From: Centrapalus pauciflorus
Taxonomy: Eukaryota > Streptophyta > Magnoliopsida > Asterales > Asteraceae
Assembly: GCA_020465985.1 (NCBI GenBank)
Contig: JAANYP010004836.1
Coordinates: 1-64,000, forward strand
Direction of reading: 5' to 3'
DNA: 64,000 nt
This document shows positions 49,001-61,429 of the stretch, piece by piece. The notes under the pieces were generated by a model. That model was not told where the DNA came from. It ran no database searches and saw nothing but the letters and a program-made list of their open reading frames with translations. Position numbers and translations under genes: made by a program. Numbering within the stretch: the stretch's first letter is position 1; every line of letters begins with the position of its first letter.

Positions 49001-52000
49001 TAAAACTTAGGTTAAATTAATCAAGTAATTTTATAAACTTAGGTTATATAGAATCAATTCAATTCCATTTCATTCCATTAATAATAGAACTTAGGTTAAA
49101 ATTAATCAAGTAATTTATAAACCTAGGTTATATATAATCAATTCAATTCCATTCCATTCTAAGAATAATAAAACTTGGGTTAAAATTAATCTAGTAATTT
49201 TATAAAACCCAGGTTATAAAACACTTAACATCTTGAAAAAATGCATTAACAGCTTGAGAAATAGAACTAATAGCTCGAGATTTGCAAAAACATAACTTCA
49301 CAATTAAACTAAAGTGAATAATAAAACTTAGGTTAAAATTAATCAAGTAATTTTATAAACTTAGATTATATACAATCAATTCAATTCCATTCCATTCCAT
49401 GAATAATAAAACTTAGGTTAAATTAATCAAGTAGTTTTATAAACATAAGTTATATAGAATCAATTCAATTAAATTCCATTCCATTCCATGAATAATAAAA
49501 CTTAGGTTAAAATTAATCAAGTAATTTATAAACCTAGGTTATATATAATCAATTCAATTCCATTCCATTCTAAGAATAATAAAACTTGGGTTAAGATTAA
49601 TCTAGTAATTTTATAAAACCCAGGTTATAAAACACTTAACATCTTGAGAAAATGCATTAACAGCTTGAGAAATAGAACTAATAGTTCGAGATTTGCAAAA
49701 ACATAACTTCACAATTAAACTAAAGTGAATAATAAAACTTAGGTTAAAATTAATCAAGTAATTTTATAAACTTAGGTTATATACAATAAATTCAATTCCA
49801 TTCCATTCCATAAATAATAAAACTTAGGTTAAATAATTAAGTAATTTTATAAACTTAGGTTATATAGAATCAATTCAATTCCATTGCATTCCATGAATAA
49901 TAAACTTAGCTTAAAATTCATGAAGTAATTTTATAAACTTAGGTTTTATATAATCAATTCAATTCCATTCCATACCATAAATAATAAAACATAGGTTAAA
50001 ATTAATCAAGTAATTTTATAAACCTTGGTTATATAGAATCAATTCAATTCCATTCCATTCCATGAATAATAAAACTTAGGTTAAAAATAATCAAGTAATT
50101 TTATAAACTTCGGTTATATATAATTAATTCAGTTCCATTTCATTCCATGAATAATAAAAAATAGGCTAAAATTAATCAAGTAATTTTATAAACTTAGGTT
50201 ATATAGAAAAAAATCAGTTTCATTCCATTTCATGAATAATAAAACTTAGGTTAAATTAATCAAGTAATTTTATAAACTTAGGTTATATAGAATCAATTCA
50301 ATTCCATTTCATTCCATTAATAATAGAACTTAGGTTAAAATTAATCAAGTAATTTATAAACCTAGGTTATATATAATCAATTCAATTCCATTCCATTCTA
50401 AGAATAATAAAACTTGGGTTAAAATTAATCTAGTAATTTTATAAAACCCAGGTTATAAAACACTTAACATCTTGAAAAAATGCATTAACAGCTTGAGAAA
50501 TAGAACTAATAGCTCGAGATTTGCAAAAACATAACTTCACAATTAAACTAAAGTGAATAATAAAACTTAGGTTAAAATTAATCAAGTAATTTTATAAACT
50601 TAGATTATATACAATCAATTCAATTCCATTCCATTCCATGAATAATAAAACTTAGGTTAAATTAATCAAGTAGTTTTATAAACATAAGTTATATAGAATC
50701 AATTCAATTAAATTCCATTCCATTCCATGAATAATAAAACTTAGGTTAAAATTAATCAAGTAATTTATAAACCTAGGTTATATATAATCAATTCAATTCC
50801 ATTCCATTCTAAGAATAATAAAACTTGGGTTAAGATTAATCTAGTAATTTTATAAAACCCAGGTTATAAAACACTTAACATCTTGAGAAAATGCATTAAC
50901 AGCTTGAGAAATAGAACTAATAGTTCGAGATTTGCAAAAACATAACTTCACAATTAAACTAAAGTGAATAATAAAACTTAGGTTAAAATTAATCAAGTAA
51001 TTTTATAAACTTAGGTTATATACAATAAATTCAATTCCATTCCATTCCATAAATAATAAAACTTAGGTTAAATAATTAAGTAATTTTATAAACTTAGGTT
51101 ATATAGAATCAATTCAATTCCATTGCATTCCATGAATAATAAACTTAGCTTAAAATTCATCAAGTAATTTTATAAACTTAGGTTTTATATAATCAATTCA
51201 ATTCTATTCCATACCATAAATAATAAAACATAGGTTAAAGTTAATCAAGTAATTTTATAAACCTTGGTTATATAGAATCAATTCAATTCCATTCCATTCC
51301 ATGAATAATAAAACTTAGGTTAAAAATAATCAAGTAATTTTATAAACTTCGGTTATATATAATTAATTCAGTTCCATTTCATTCCATGAATAATAAAAAA
51401 TAGGCTAAAATTAATCAAGTAATTTTATAAACTTAGGTTATATAGAAAAAAATCAGTTTCATTCCATTTCATGAATAATAAAACTTAGGTTAAATTAATC
51501 AAGTAATTTTATAAACTTAGGTTATATAGAATCAATTCAATTCCATTTCATTCCATTAATAATAGAACTTAGGTTAAAATTAATCAAGTAATTTATAAAC
51601 CTAGGTTATATATAATCAATTCAATTCCATTCCATTCTAAGAATAATAAAACTTGGGTTAAAATTAATCTACTATTTTATAAAACCCAGGTTATAAAACA
51701 CTTAACATCTTGAGAAAATGCATTAACAGCTTGAGAAATAGAACTAATAGCTCGAGATTTGCAAAAACATAACTTCACAATTAAACTAAAGTGAATAATA
51801 AAACTTAGGTTAAAATTAATCAAGTAATTTTATAAACTTAGATTATATACAATCAATTCAATTCCATTCCATTCCATGAATAATAAAACTTAGGTTAAAT
51901 TAATCAAGTAGTTTTATAAACTTAAGTTATATAGAATCAATTCAATTAAATTCCATTCCATTCCATGAATAATAAAACTTAGGTTAAAATTAATCAAGTA

Positions 52001-52349
52001 ATTTATAAACCTAGGTTATATATAATCAATTCAATTCCATTCCATTCTAAGAATAATAAAACTTGGGTTAAGATTAATCTAGTAATTTTATAAAACCCAG
52101 GTTATAAAACACTTAACATCTTGAGAAAATGCATTAACAGCTTGAGAAATAGAACTAATAGTTCGAGATTTGCAAAAACATAACTTCACAATTAAACTAA
52201 AGTGAATAATAAAACTTAGGTTAAAATTAATCAAGTAATTTTATAAACTTAGATTATATACAATCAATTCAATTCCATTCCATTCCATGAATAATAAAAC
52301 TTAGGTTAAATTAATCAAGTAGTTTTATAAACTTAAGTTATATAGAATC
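46061..52349. repeat. AT-rich satellite array, right part, with ~1.24-kb higher-order repeat
   Basis: Same units as 10120-20738. The first ~2.4 kb is mixed. From about 48540 to 52349 a block of ~1239 bp repeats about three times: the GGTTAAATAATTAAG variant occurs at 48589, 49828 and 51068, and AAAACCCAGG variants at 49208/50447/51685 and 49618/50858/52096. Copia-2 begins directly after GAATC at 52349. No coding content. Confidence 0.96.
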
Positions 52350-52693
52350 TGTTAGATTTATTATTTCGATCCTAGGAGTTGTTTTGTAATATTTACTATC
52401 TTTGTTATTTGTCTTGTATTTTATTTCTATGTAATTTATGTTTATGCAAAGTCTAGGGGCCAAAAGTGCCATGTTATGTAAGTTAATTAAAGGAGCCTAG
52501 AAAAGGCTCCTAGGGTTACTTTTCATGTACACGGTTGACATTTGAATTATATATCCAGCCGCCACTGTTCCATTACTCTCAACAATTATATTGTCTTCTT
52601 CTTTATCATTACACATTTATTGAGCTTGATTCTTCATGTGTTTGATAAGAATATCATTAAGGTGCTGAAAATATACGGGAATACATCAATACA
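52350..52693 (+). repeat. 5' LTR of Copia-2 (344 bp)
   Basis: TGTTAGATTT...CATCAATACA. It aligns with Copia-1's LTR along its length. The hairpin stems GGAGCC (52492-52497) and GGCTCC (52505-52510) are kept, but the enclosed TATA box reads TAGAAAA, so this LTR promoter is probably weakened. A 62-codon frame over its 3' end and the primer site is not a gene. Confidence 0.93.
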
Positions 52694-52695
52694 AT

Positions 52696-52707
52696 TGGTA
52701 TCAGAGA
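52696..52707 (+). other. primer binding site of Copia-2
   Basis: TGGTATCAGAGA, two bases inside the LTR: initiator-Met tRNA complement with the last base changed from the usual C. Confidence 0.92.
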
Positions 52708-53737
52708 TCAGAGGGGTGGATTTAAACTGACTTGTTCGGATTCTGCTGGGTTTTTGAAAGTGTTCTTCGTGTTCTTCATCTCATGTCGGTTAGATCTTCA
52801 TTTCCTTTGTTTTTTCGTGTTTCTTATGTTATAATGGTCATATAAACATCACATTATCATTCTCTACTGATTTTAAACTCATTTAGTTCCATATCTTTGT
52901 TAAAATCATCAAGAATCGACCATTATTAAGTTTGAAAATATGGGTTGTTTAAGTGGGTCTTTCACGTGTTCATGCTATTTTTAAGTGTTTTTTTAGGTTG
53001 TTTTAAATCACCAAAAGTGTTTAAAATAGTTTATAAATCATTTAGAACTATTTTCAGGCTTTAAAACTGATAAAAAATCGAATTCTGCTCATTCTGCGAT
53101 AGAAATCGTAAAAAACCTGCTGTATTTCGGATTACTACTGTAGCATTTCGGACCACCTAGGCACCAAATTCGGACCTCACATCATCCTAATTTGGACCAT
53201 ACTTAGGTGAATTTCGGACCCCCCATAAGCCTATTTCGGACCACACTTCGGTCCCATCCGAACTTTGGACCATCCGAAGTTCAGGTCAGGCTTTCCATTT
53301 TTCACTGTTGGGACTTATACTTAAATTTTTCCAATTTCGGACCTCACCCATTTCGGTCCATCCGAATTCGGTCCTTCCACTGTTCCAATTTCGGTCCACA
53401 CGAATTCGGTCCTTCCACTGTTCACCCGAATTCGGTTCATCCGAATTCTGTCCATTAGGTCAACCGAACTTGGTCCCCACCCGTAGTACTGTTCATCCGA
53501 ATTAGGACCACTTCCGAACTTGAACCTCATCCGAACCATAGCCATCCAAATTACTGTTCACCATCCGAAATCAATCCATCCGAATCAACCCATCCGAATT
53601 CGGTTCCCTCATCCGAAACACTGTTCATCCGAATTCAACCATCCGAATTCAGAACCTTCTGTTTTCAGTCCAACCCATCCGTGTTCAGTTTCCACCTCTA
53701 AAGATCTTCATATTCTTAATCAGCACCCATAATCATA
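52708..53737 (+). other. 5' leader of Copia-2 with CCGAATTCGG-type cluster at about 53120-53670
   Basis: The first ~400 nt are T-rich and plain. Then about 25 copies of TCCGAATTCGG, TTTCGGACC and CATCCGAA-type motifs fall within ~550 bp and stop ~70 nt before gag. Several short frames here (53207-53732) translate the repeat and are not genes. The arrangement matches 8658-9749 of Copia-1. Confidence 0.87.
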
Positions 53738-55537
53738 ATGTCTCGCGAAGCTCTAGTACTCGGATCTGAGAACAGACCACCAGTTCTCTATCCCGATGAG
53801 TACGAACAATGGAAATCCCGGTTCCTTAAGTTCGTTGGAATGCAACCTCTCGGGAACCTGATGCTTCAATCTATATCCGAAGGACCCGTCATCTACTATC
53901 GAGAGATAGCTGCCAGACCTGAGGCTGACCCCCCTGTCCAAGCCTCAAAGGTTGAAAGAGAGCCGGCAAATGACGCCGAGAGGGACCGCCAGCACGCTGA
54001 TAAGAGGGCAGAATATCTGATTTATCAAGCCCTCCCCACTGATATTTTGGTCGGTGTAGACAGTAAAATGTCTGCAAAAGAAATGTGGGACGAGCTGGAA
54101 ATCCAAATGCTGGGGGTAGATCTTGATGATCGTGCCAAAATCGAGGAGGCGAAGGCAAAGTTTACGGAATTCCGCGCCAAAGACGGGGAATCTCTGCAAG
54201 CCACATTCACCAGGTTTTGTGCAATCCTTAACGAGTTAAACAAACTGCACATCAAGAAGGATCGGGATGATATCAACATCCAATTCTTTGCCGCCTTAGC
54301 CCCCGAGTGGCAGCTTGCATGTCGGGCAACGAAAAGAGTCCTGAACATTCCTGAGGTATCAATAAATGTCGTCTTTAAGGAGCTTATGAAATATCAAGGG
54401 GATGTGGATCAACAGAAGCTGATGGCAAATCAGTTGGCCTCTCTACTGCTATCAGCCAACACAGGGTTGAAACCGAATGATTCGCTAGCCTTGATCACCA
54501 ACACGCAGATTCCGACACCATCTTTTGCTCCTGGTTCTTCATCGTCTCAGTACAGGTATGCTTCCCCTCCGCGTGAGGTCTATGATGAGGAGGAAGCTTC
54601 GATCCAAGAACAGATAGCCTTGTGGACCAACCGTCTCCAACAGCGACGGTTCTCCAACAAGACCAACAACCAACTCCGTTATGACACCGGTCCACGGAGG
54701 TACTCAGATGATAGGAGAGATGACCGCCGCGATGACTATCGCAGGGATGACTACCGAAGGGATGACAGGGATGATCGCCGATATGACGATAGACGCGACT
54801 ATCGAGATGATCGCCGTTATGAAAGGCGAGATGATAGGCGCGATGATCGCAGGGATGACAGGCGGGACGATCGAAGGGATGATCGTCGGGATGACCGCAG
54901 GGACCGGAGGCGTGATGACAGCCGCGAGCACCGCCGGGCCGACAAGAGGCCGGCGGAAAGAAGAGAGGAAAGGCCAAGAGTAGATGAGCCGAAGGCCACT
55001 GATGAACGTCTCTGCTACAAATGTGGCAAACCGGGCCACTTTGCTAGGGAATGCAAGAATAATTTCGAAAGAGACGTTGCTTACTACGAGAGAAAGCTCG
55101 AGGCTGCAAAGAAGAAAGCGGATGCGTTAGCCCTCGTCGCTCAGGAGGACTACTGGGATGCTGAAGATTCTGAAGACGAGGATGACAAGGGCAAGAATTG
55201 CTACATGGTTGATCGTATGGGGTTGGAGACATGTGCTGATTTCACTGCTGACAATTCAGACATTGCTGCTGAGGGGGAGACAATGAAACATCCACCAGCA
55301 TGTCTGATGGCTACAACCGACGATCCCGAATGCTCCACATCCGGTTCCGAGTCCAGTGAGGTATATTCCTATTACATTCCTGCACATGTAAATAAATTAT
55401 TTGTAGATAATGAATGTACACTACACACACAAATACTTGATCTACAAGATAGATTAAATGCTGAAACTGCAAGATGTGTAAAGGCTGAACATCAAGCTCA
55501 TATTCTGAAAGAATCATCTGAATTATATCATTCTTAA
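53738..55537 (+). pseudogene. gag: gag N-terminal 599 codons (Copia-2)
   Basis: Starts at the same MSREALVLGSE ATG as Copia-1. Capsid-like region at residues ~60-240, RRDD/YRRDD repeat at ~321-405 (one four-residue unit shorter than Copia-1), CCHC knuckle CYKCGKPGHFAREC at 426-439, acidic patch, then the coiled-coil extension. It ends at TAA 55535-55537 after SELYHS, where Copia-1 continues with Ala-Lys. Up to the stop the product includes capsid and knuckle, so a truncated Gag could still be made. Confidence 0.93.
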
Positions 55538-57190
55538 TGGTTAACTAATCATAATGTTATAAAACAGATGTTGATAGAAAAAGTAGATGTTCAGGATAGG
55601 AATATATACCTTGAATCTTGCATGGAAACGCTTTCAAAAGAAAAACTCTCTTTAAAAGAAGAAATTCCTGTTCTTACAAAACAATTAGATATGGTAAATA
55701 TGGAAAATATAGACAGTTTAGAAAAATACAAAATGATTGAAGAAGAAAGGATAAGTTTGTACGCGAGAATAAAGACCCTTGACGATGCATTTTTGAAAAG
55801 GGGTCAAACAGAACAAACTATCCATTTAAATCAGCCCAAAGAAACTAGGTTTTACCATTCTAAACAAGGAATTGGTTTTAAAAATCCTAAAGAAAAGGCA
55901 CAAAATGTTTTACCTGTATTTTATGACATCAATTATATGGGAGCCGGTATTAAATCTTTCTTTTTTGAGTCATCAAAAGAAGTTTTAAATCAAGAAAATG
56001 AGAAACGTGTTGCGCGTAAAGATAAAGAAATTTCTTTTCATTATGAAGAACTTAACGAGAGTTATTCTTCTAGAATACCCACTTTAGAGGAAGATCTCTC
56101 GTCAACTTATTCAGAAACTGAATTGAAAACTGAAACCGTAAAATCAACTCCTCAACTTTATATTCCTGCAAAAGTTCTTCAACAACAAATCATTGTTTTA
56201 GAAAAGGAATTGAAGTCATCTCAAGAGAAAACACTTGATCTTCAAGATGCTCTTCTTAAGAGAGAAGAAGAATTGGTAAATCAATCTTTTCAACAAGCTG
56301 TGGAAGTCACTGTCTACAGAGAAAATTTTGAAATAGTTTCACAACAATTGAAAGATCTTTCAAAACAACAAACACTTTCTCATTCCATAAAAATTCCGTG
56401 TATGTCATCAGATAAAGGTAAGGCTAAAGCTGAATCTTCTTCTATCATTGTCAAAGATGAGTGCTCAAAAGTTTTCAAAAATGAGGTTACTAAAAAGACT
56501 CAGATCAAATCCAAGTCTTTTAAGAAACCCACTCACCACCAAAAAGAAAAGTCTGTCAAGTCTAAATCTTCCATGTTTACTGACTCTAATCGTTTTGTTC
56601 CTACAGATCATATAAGGAGAGTCCCAAAAACCACCATGCAGGATTTTACAAGTTTTTTTGTGAAGAAGGCTTTAATGCCAAGTGAATTTGTTACTAGAGA
56701 TAGGATGTCTGTAATCTCTAAAGACAATTTATGTAACAATGTGTGTGACAATGTCTGTAATGATGTACCGAATTCTACTGTTCCGTTAAAGTACTCTTTC
56801 AAGGATTTGTTTAATCTATGTCCAACTAAATATAGACGACAGGTTCTTGAAATGAATGCTTTTGTGCCTTACCCTGTTAAACGTATTCGGAAAAAGAAAA
56901 CAAAAAATAGTGCATCATCGGCCACAAACAAAGTTGAGATGTGTCCGTTGCCAAGGCCCAAAACCAAAGCAACGGTCTAAAAGGTCTCAAAAAGACAAAA
57001 ACCGAAGGCAATTTCAGCGCCTAAGGTTCCAAAACCCAATAAATCCAATCTTTAATGGATTCCAAAGGGTTGTGCATCCGGACCACACACAAATGCTAGT
57101 TGGGATTCTAAATCTGTACACGTGCCATATAAAACTGGAAATCCTAACAAAAAGGGACCCATATTGAGGTGGGTACCCAAGGTTGTGTGA
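55538..57190 (+). pseudogene. gag: gag C-terminal extension (Copia-2)
   Basis: Same frame beyond the stop, with a 470-codon open stretch from 55568. Heptad-rich (LSLKEEIPVLTKQLDMVN; VLEKELKSSQEKTLDLQDAL) and probably coiled coil, followed by a basic tail (RIRKKKTKN). It lacks two residues relative to Copia-1 near 55892. Further stops at 56978-56980 and 57053-57055 precede the WVPK end. The TGA at 57188-57190 lies inside the intron-like segment, exactly as in Copia-1. Confidence 0.88.
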
Positions 57191-57460
57191 TCTTAATGCA
57201 GATGGTTCTTGGTTACTTCTGATCAAGACCCGTGCTTCAAAGAAATGGCTTCTAGTTACCTTAGACAAGGACCCGTTCTTTTGCTTGTCGGTTGTGCTTA
57301 AACCGACACGTTTGGCTTCTGTGCACACAGCCCAGGACCCGGTCTTAACTCATCATGTTTTCTGAACATCTCGGTTCAGAACACGGTTTGATTGTGAATT
57401 AAAAATGGATGTGTTTGAATGCATATAGTTTTTCATTATATGAATTTATGTGTTTTTCAG
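57182..57460 (+). other. putative gag/pol intron, phase 0, 279 nt (Copia-2)
   Basis: AAG|GTTGTGTGA at the start and TTTTTCAG|GCTAAG at the end, identical borders and length to 4917-5195. Only scattered base differences separate the two copies. Retention ends Gag at the third intron codon; splicing would join WVPK to AKSIWYMD in frame. Confidence 0.5.
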
Positions 57461-58755
57461 GCTAAGTCCATTTGGTATATGGATGCGGAACTGTGAAATT
57501 CGGGAACAACCATCAGGCTCACATAAAAGGATACGGGGACTTAGTTCTAAATAATCTGGTCATCAAGGACGTTGACTATGTTGAGGGGTTATGTCATAAT
57601 CTTTTTAGCATAGGACAACTCTGCGACAAAGGACTAGAAGTAACGTTTAGGGCTAAGAACTGCAGTGTTAAGAACATGTATGGAAAAGAAATCTTAACTG
57701 GTTCCCGAAAATCTAACCTTTACACCATTGACGTAGCTAAGCTTGTAGTGAAGGATAACATTTTCCTACTATCAAAAGCCTCTTCAAAAGACTCTTGGTT
57801 GTGGCATCGAAGATTATCCCATTTGAATTTTGATAATATCAACAAGCTGGCTGCAAAGCAATTGGTCAAAGGACTTCCTGAGTTGCGCTACGAAAAGGAC
57901 CATCTATGCGGAGCATGTGAGAAAGGAAAAATGAAACGATCATCTCACAAACCAAAGCCCGAACCATCAACAAAAAGAGTTTTGGAGTTACTTCATATGG
58001 ATTTATGCGAACCGATGAGAACTCAAAGCATAAATGGAAAACGATATGTGTTGGTTATCGTTGATGATTATTCTCGATATACCTGGGTCAGGTTCTTGCG
58101 TTCCAAGGACGAGACAGCTCAAGAAATCATTGATTTTATCAAGAGTGTCGAGACCCAACAGCAGCTGTCAGTACAATCAATCAGATCAGATAACGGCACG
58201 GAGTTCAAGAACTCAGTAGTGGAGGGCTTCCTTCGATCCAAAGGGATTCAGCATCAATACTCTGCTGCTAGAACACCTCAACAAAATGGGATCGTGGAAA
58301 GGCGTAACCGTACGCTAGTAGAAGTCGCTCGTACAATGCTCACATACTCAAAGCTACATCCGTTCTTGTGGGCCGAAGCCGTATCAACAGCATGCTATAC
58401 ACAAAATCGCTCCATCATCCATAAGCGCTTTAACAAAACTCCTTACCAACTCTTTTTGAATAAAGTACCATTTATCAAGTACTTACGTGTATTTGGTTGC
58501 AGGTGCTACGTGCTGAATGACAAAGACAACCTCGGGAAATTTAACGAAAAGGCGGATGAAGCGATCTTCATTGGATACTCATCCAACTCGAAGGCGTATC
58601 GCGCATTCAATACCCGAACCAGAACAGTCAATGAAAGTGTGCACGTCACATTTGATGAGTTGGCTGAACTGGCACCCGAAGTTGATCAATCAGGACCACG
58701 CATTACTCAAATGCCTGGAGACTCTTCGAATAACCCCATTTTTTTTTTCTTCTGA
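57461..58755 (+). pseudogene. pol: pol: damaged protease and integrase (Copia-2)
   Basis: After AKSIWYMD a 64-nt deletion at 57484/57485 removes the Ser-Gly of the protease DSG, the following CSKHMTG motif and about 20 codons, and shifts the frame. The open frame then carries the zinc-binding module (WHRRLSH, LCGACEKGK), catalytic Asp 1 (HMDLCEPM; Gly to Glu beside it), Asp 2 (RSDNGTEF) and Glu 3 (NGIVERRNRTL). It ends at TGA 58753-58755 after a 2-nt loss in a T-run near 58740-58750. The protease cannot be active. Confidence 0.93.
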
Positions 58756-59440
58756 TTTGGTTAATTTATTTGATCCTTTTTACGTTGAGTTTTTCGGTCC
58801 TAACGCTAGTGTGTCTAATGTTGTTAATAATGTAGGTGATCCTTCCAGTTCAACTGCGCCGCAAAGTTTCTCCGCTCCATCTTCATCAACATACCCTCAT
58901 CCATCCACATCATCCACCGACACATCCGCAGTTGAATCTACACCTATAATACCCTCACATATAATACCAACAATTCTTCCTTCACCTGAACACTCGGGAA
59001 TCGAACCTGAACCAGTGGTACCTTCATTTGAAACCATTGACCATGAATCCTCATCCATCCCCATATTAACCACAGAGGTTCCATCCCGAGCACCCCTTCC
59101 ACATGAGATCAAATGGACCTGCAGTCACCCAACAAAGCAAATCATTGGTGACGTATCAACAGGAGTCCAAACTCGTAGGGCATCTGCTAATGAATGTCTC
59201 TACGCATCATTCTTGAGTATGATAGAGCCCGCTCGTGTGGATGAAGCCCTGACAGATCCGGATTGGATAGTTGCAATGCAAGAAGAACTCAACCAGTTTG
59301 AACAGCTAAGAGTATGGCGGTTAGTTCCCAAGCCAAAAGACCGTACAGTCATCGGAACAAAGTGGATCTTTAAGAACAAACGAGATGAGAATGACATTGT
59401 GATAAGGAACAAAGCAAGACTTGTTGCCAAAGGCTACTGA
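58756..59440 (+). pseudogene. pol: pol: linker and start of reverse transcriptase (Copia-2)
   Basis: The shifted frame (visible from 58517) carries the Ser/Pro/Thr-rich linker and RT start (DPDWIVAMQEELNQFEQLRV, GTKWIFKNKRDEN, KARLVAKGY). It ends at TGA 59438-59440 where Copia-1 has CGA, a C-to-T change typical of methyl-CpG decay. Confidence 0.92.
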
Positions 59441-59862
59441 CAACAAGAAGGGATAGATTATGACGAGACCTTCGCTCCAGTTGCACGGATCGAAGCAATC
59501 AAAATCTTCTTGGCGTACGCGGCACACAAAGACTTCAAAGTGTACCAAATGGACGTCAAGACTGCCTTATAAACGATGAACTTAACGAGGAGGTGTATGT
59601 TGAACAACCACAAGGCTTTGTTGATGCACATAAACCTGACCATGTTTATGTGCTAGATAAGGCCCTCTATGGTTTAAAACAAGCACCTCGAGCATGGTAT
59701 GATAGTCTTTCAAATTTTCTCATTTCTGCCGGTTTCTATAAAGGTGTGGTGGACACAACTCTTTTCACTAAAAGGGAAGGCCTACATATAATGCTAGTAC
59801 AGATTTATGTCGACGATATTATATTTGGATCTACTGACAGTAATTTTTGTAAGGATTTTTAA
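59441..59862 (+). pseudogene. pol: pol: reverse transcriptase core (Copia-2)
   Basis: QQEGIDYDETFAPVARIEAI, then a 1-nt loss near 59570 inside the TAFLNGEL motif. From 59593 the frame reads VEQPQGFVDAH, LYGLKQAPRAWY and catalytic YVDD (about 59807-59818), ending at TAA 59860-59862. Confidence 0.92.
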
Positions 59863-60756
59863 GCCCTAATGGAGTCCAGGTTTGAGATGAGTATGATGGG
59901 GGAAATGAACTTTTTCCTCGGATTACAAGTCAAACAACTTGAGGATGAGATTTTTGTGAACTAGTCGAAATATACTCTTGACATTCTCAAGAAGTATAAG
60001 TTAGACTCTTGCACGAGTATCGCAACTCCCATGGCCTCCAACTGTAAGTTAGACACCGATCCTTCCAGGAAAAGTGTCGATAATACAACTTACAGAGGGA
60101 TGATAGGATCCTTACTATACTTGACTGCCAGCAGGCCGGATATAGTGTTTTCAACATGTCTTTGTGCTAGATTTCAGGCCGACCCAAAAGAATCACACCT
60201 AACTGCGGTAAAACGCATTTTTCGTTATCTTAAAGGTACACCCGAACTTGGTCTATGGTATCCAAAGGGAACCGATTTCGATCTTACCGCGTTTTCAGAT
60301 GCTGATTTTGCAGGTTGTAGAGTGGACAGAAAAAGCACGTCGGGAGGAATACAGTTTTTAGGAGACAGACCGGTGAGTTGGTCTTCCAAAAAGCAAAATT
60401 GTGTATCCACATCCACAGCTGAGGCTGAGTATGTAGCAGCTGCAAGCTGTTGCTCTCAAGTGCTGTGGATGAGAACACAATTACGCGATTATGGGTTCTC
60501 ACTCACCAATATCCCTATTTACTGTGATTCTCGAAGTGCAATTGCCATCTCTTGCAATCCCGTGCAGCACTCTCGAACAAAACACATAGATATCAGGTAT
60601 CATTTTATTAAAGATCACGTAGAAAAGGGAACCATTGAGTTGTATTTTGTTGGCACGGAATACCAACTTGCGGATATATTTACTAAAGCTTTAGACGAAC
60701 CTCGTTTTCAGTTTTTAGTATCCCATATCGGCATGTTGAATCCACCTTCAAATTAA
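59863..60756 (+). pseudogene. pol: pol: reverse transcriptase end and RNase H (Copia-2)
   Basis: Same frame as the preceding piece; a second stop, TAG 59962-59964, replaces a CAG. From 60031 a 241-codon frame is intact through TYRGMIGSLLYLTASRPDI, FSDADFAGCRVDRKSTSGG, STAEAEYVAAA, CDSRSAIAI and ADIFTKALDEPRF to TAA 60754-60756. The RNase H domain itself looks complete. Confidence 0.93.
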
Positions 60757-61429
60757 ATATCAGATATTGTCTTAAATAATTCTATTTCAATCTATCATGA
60801 TTGAAATTCCTTTATTTTAGAAAATATATGTTATTTAAATTTAAGGATTGTGTCACTAAATTGAAACTCAATATTTCCTTATCTGCGTATATTTTTAATA
60901 ATTAATGATCCTGATAAATTGCTGTGTGAATTGTTCATCACGGAGTGGGATGCAAACAATATCCAGGTTTGTCTGTACTTGAAAGGTTAAAAAGGGTTGT
61001 CGTGATTTAAATCTGGAAAAGAAAAGGAAAAGAACCGGTATTTATTTGAGGGGGAGTGGAGTTAGGATTTTAAATTTTATAATTCTGTGTTTCTCTTTGT
61101 TTCTTTTATAGTTAAATTTTAAATTTTAGTTTGGTCTTAAGTTTTGATTTAATTTTAAGTTTGAATTTAATCGGTCAGAAAATCACAAAAATTTTATCGT
61201 TCAAATTTATCAAAAAACCAAAAAGATTTTAGTTTACATCATTTCATTTTATTTTAATTTCAAAATTAAAGAAAATACCAAAAATATTTTATTTTGAAGT
61301 CTCATAGAAAAACTCAAAAAGATGTAATAAATTGGGCAAAATTTTTTTGTTTAAATTTTTGTTTTCTTTTATTTGTTAAGGCCCAAAATATTTGTTTGTT
61401 TGTGTGTCTTTGGTTGTGATAATCCGGCG
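60757..61429 (+). other. AT-rich spacer after pol with polypurine tract (Copia-2)
   Basis: Non-coding, T-rich, colinear with 906-1554 of Copia-1. Contains TTTGAGGGGGAGTGG (about 61045-61059), a polypurine-tract look-alike far upstream of any 3' LTR. Confidence 0.65.
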
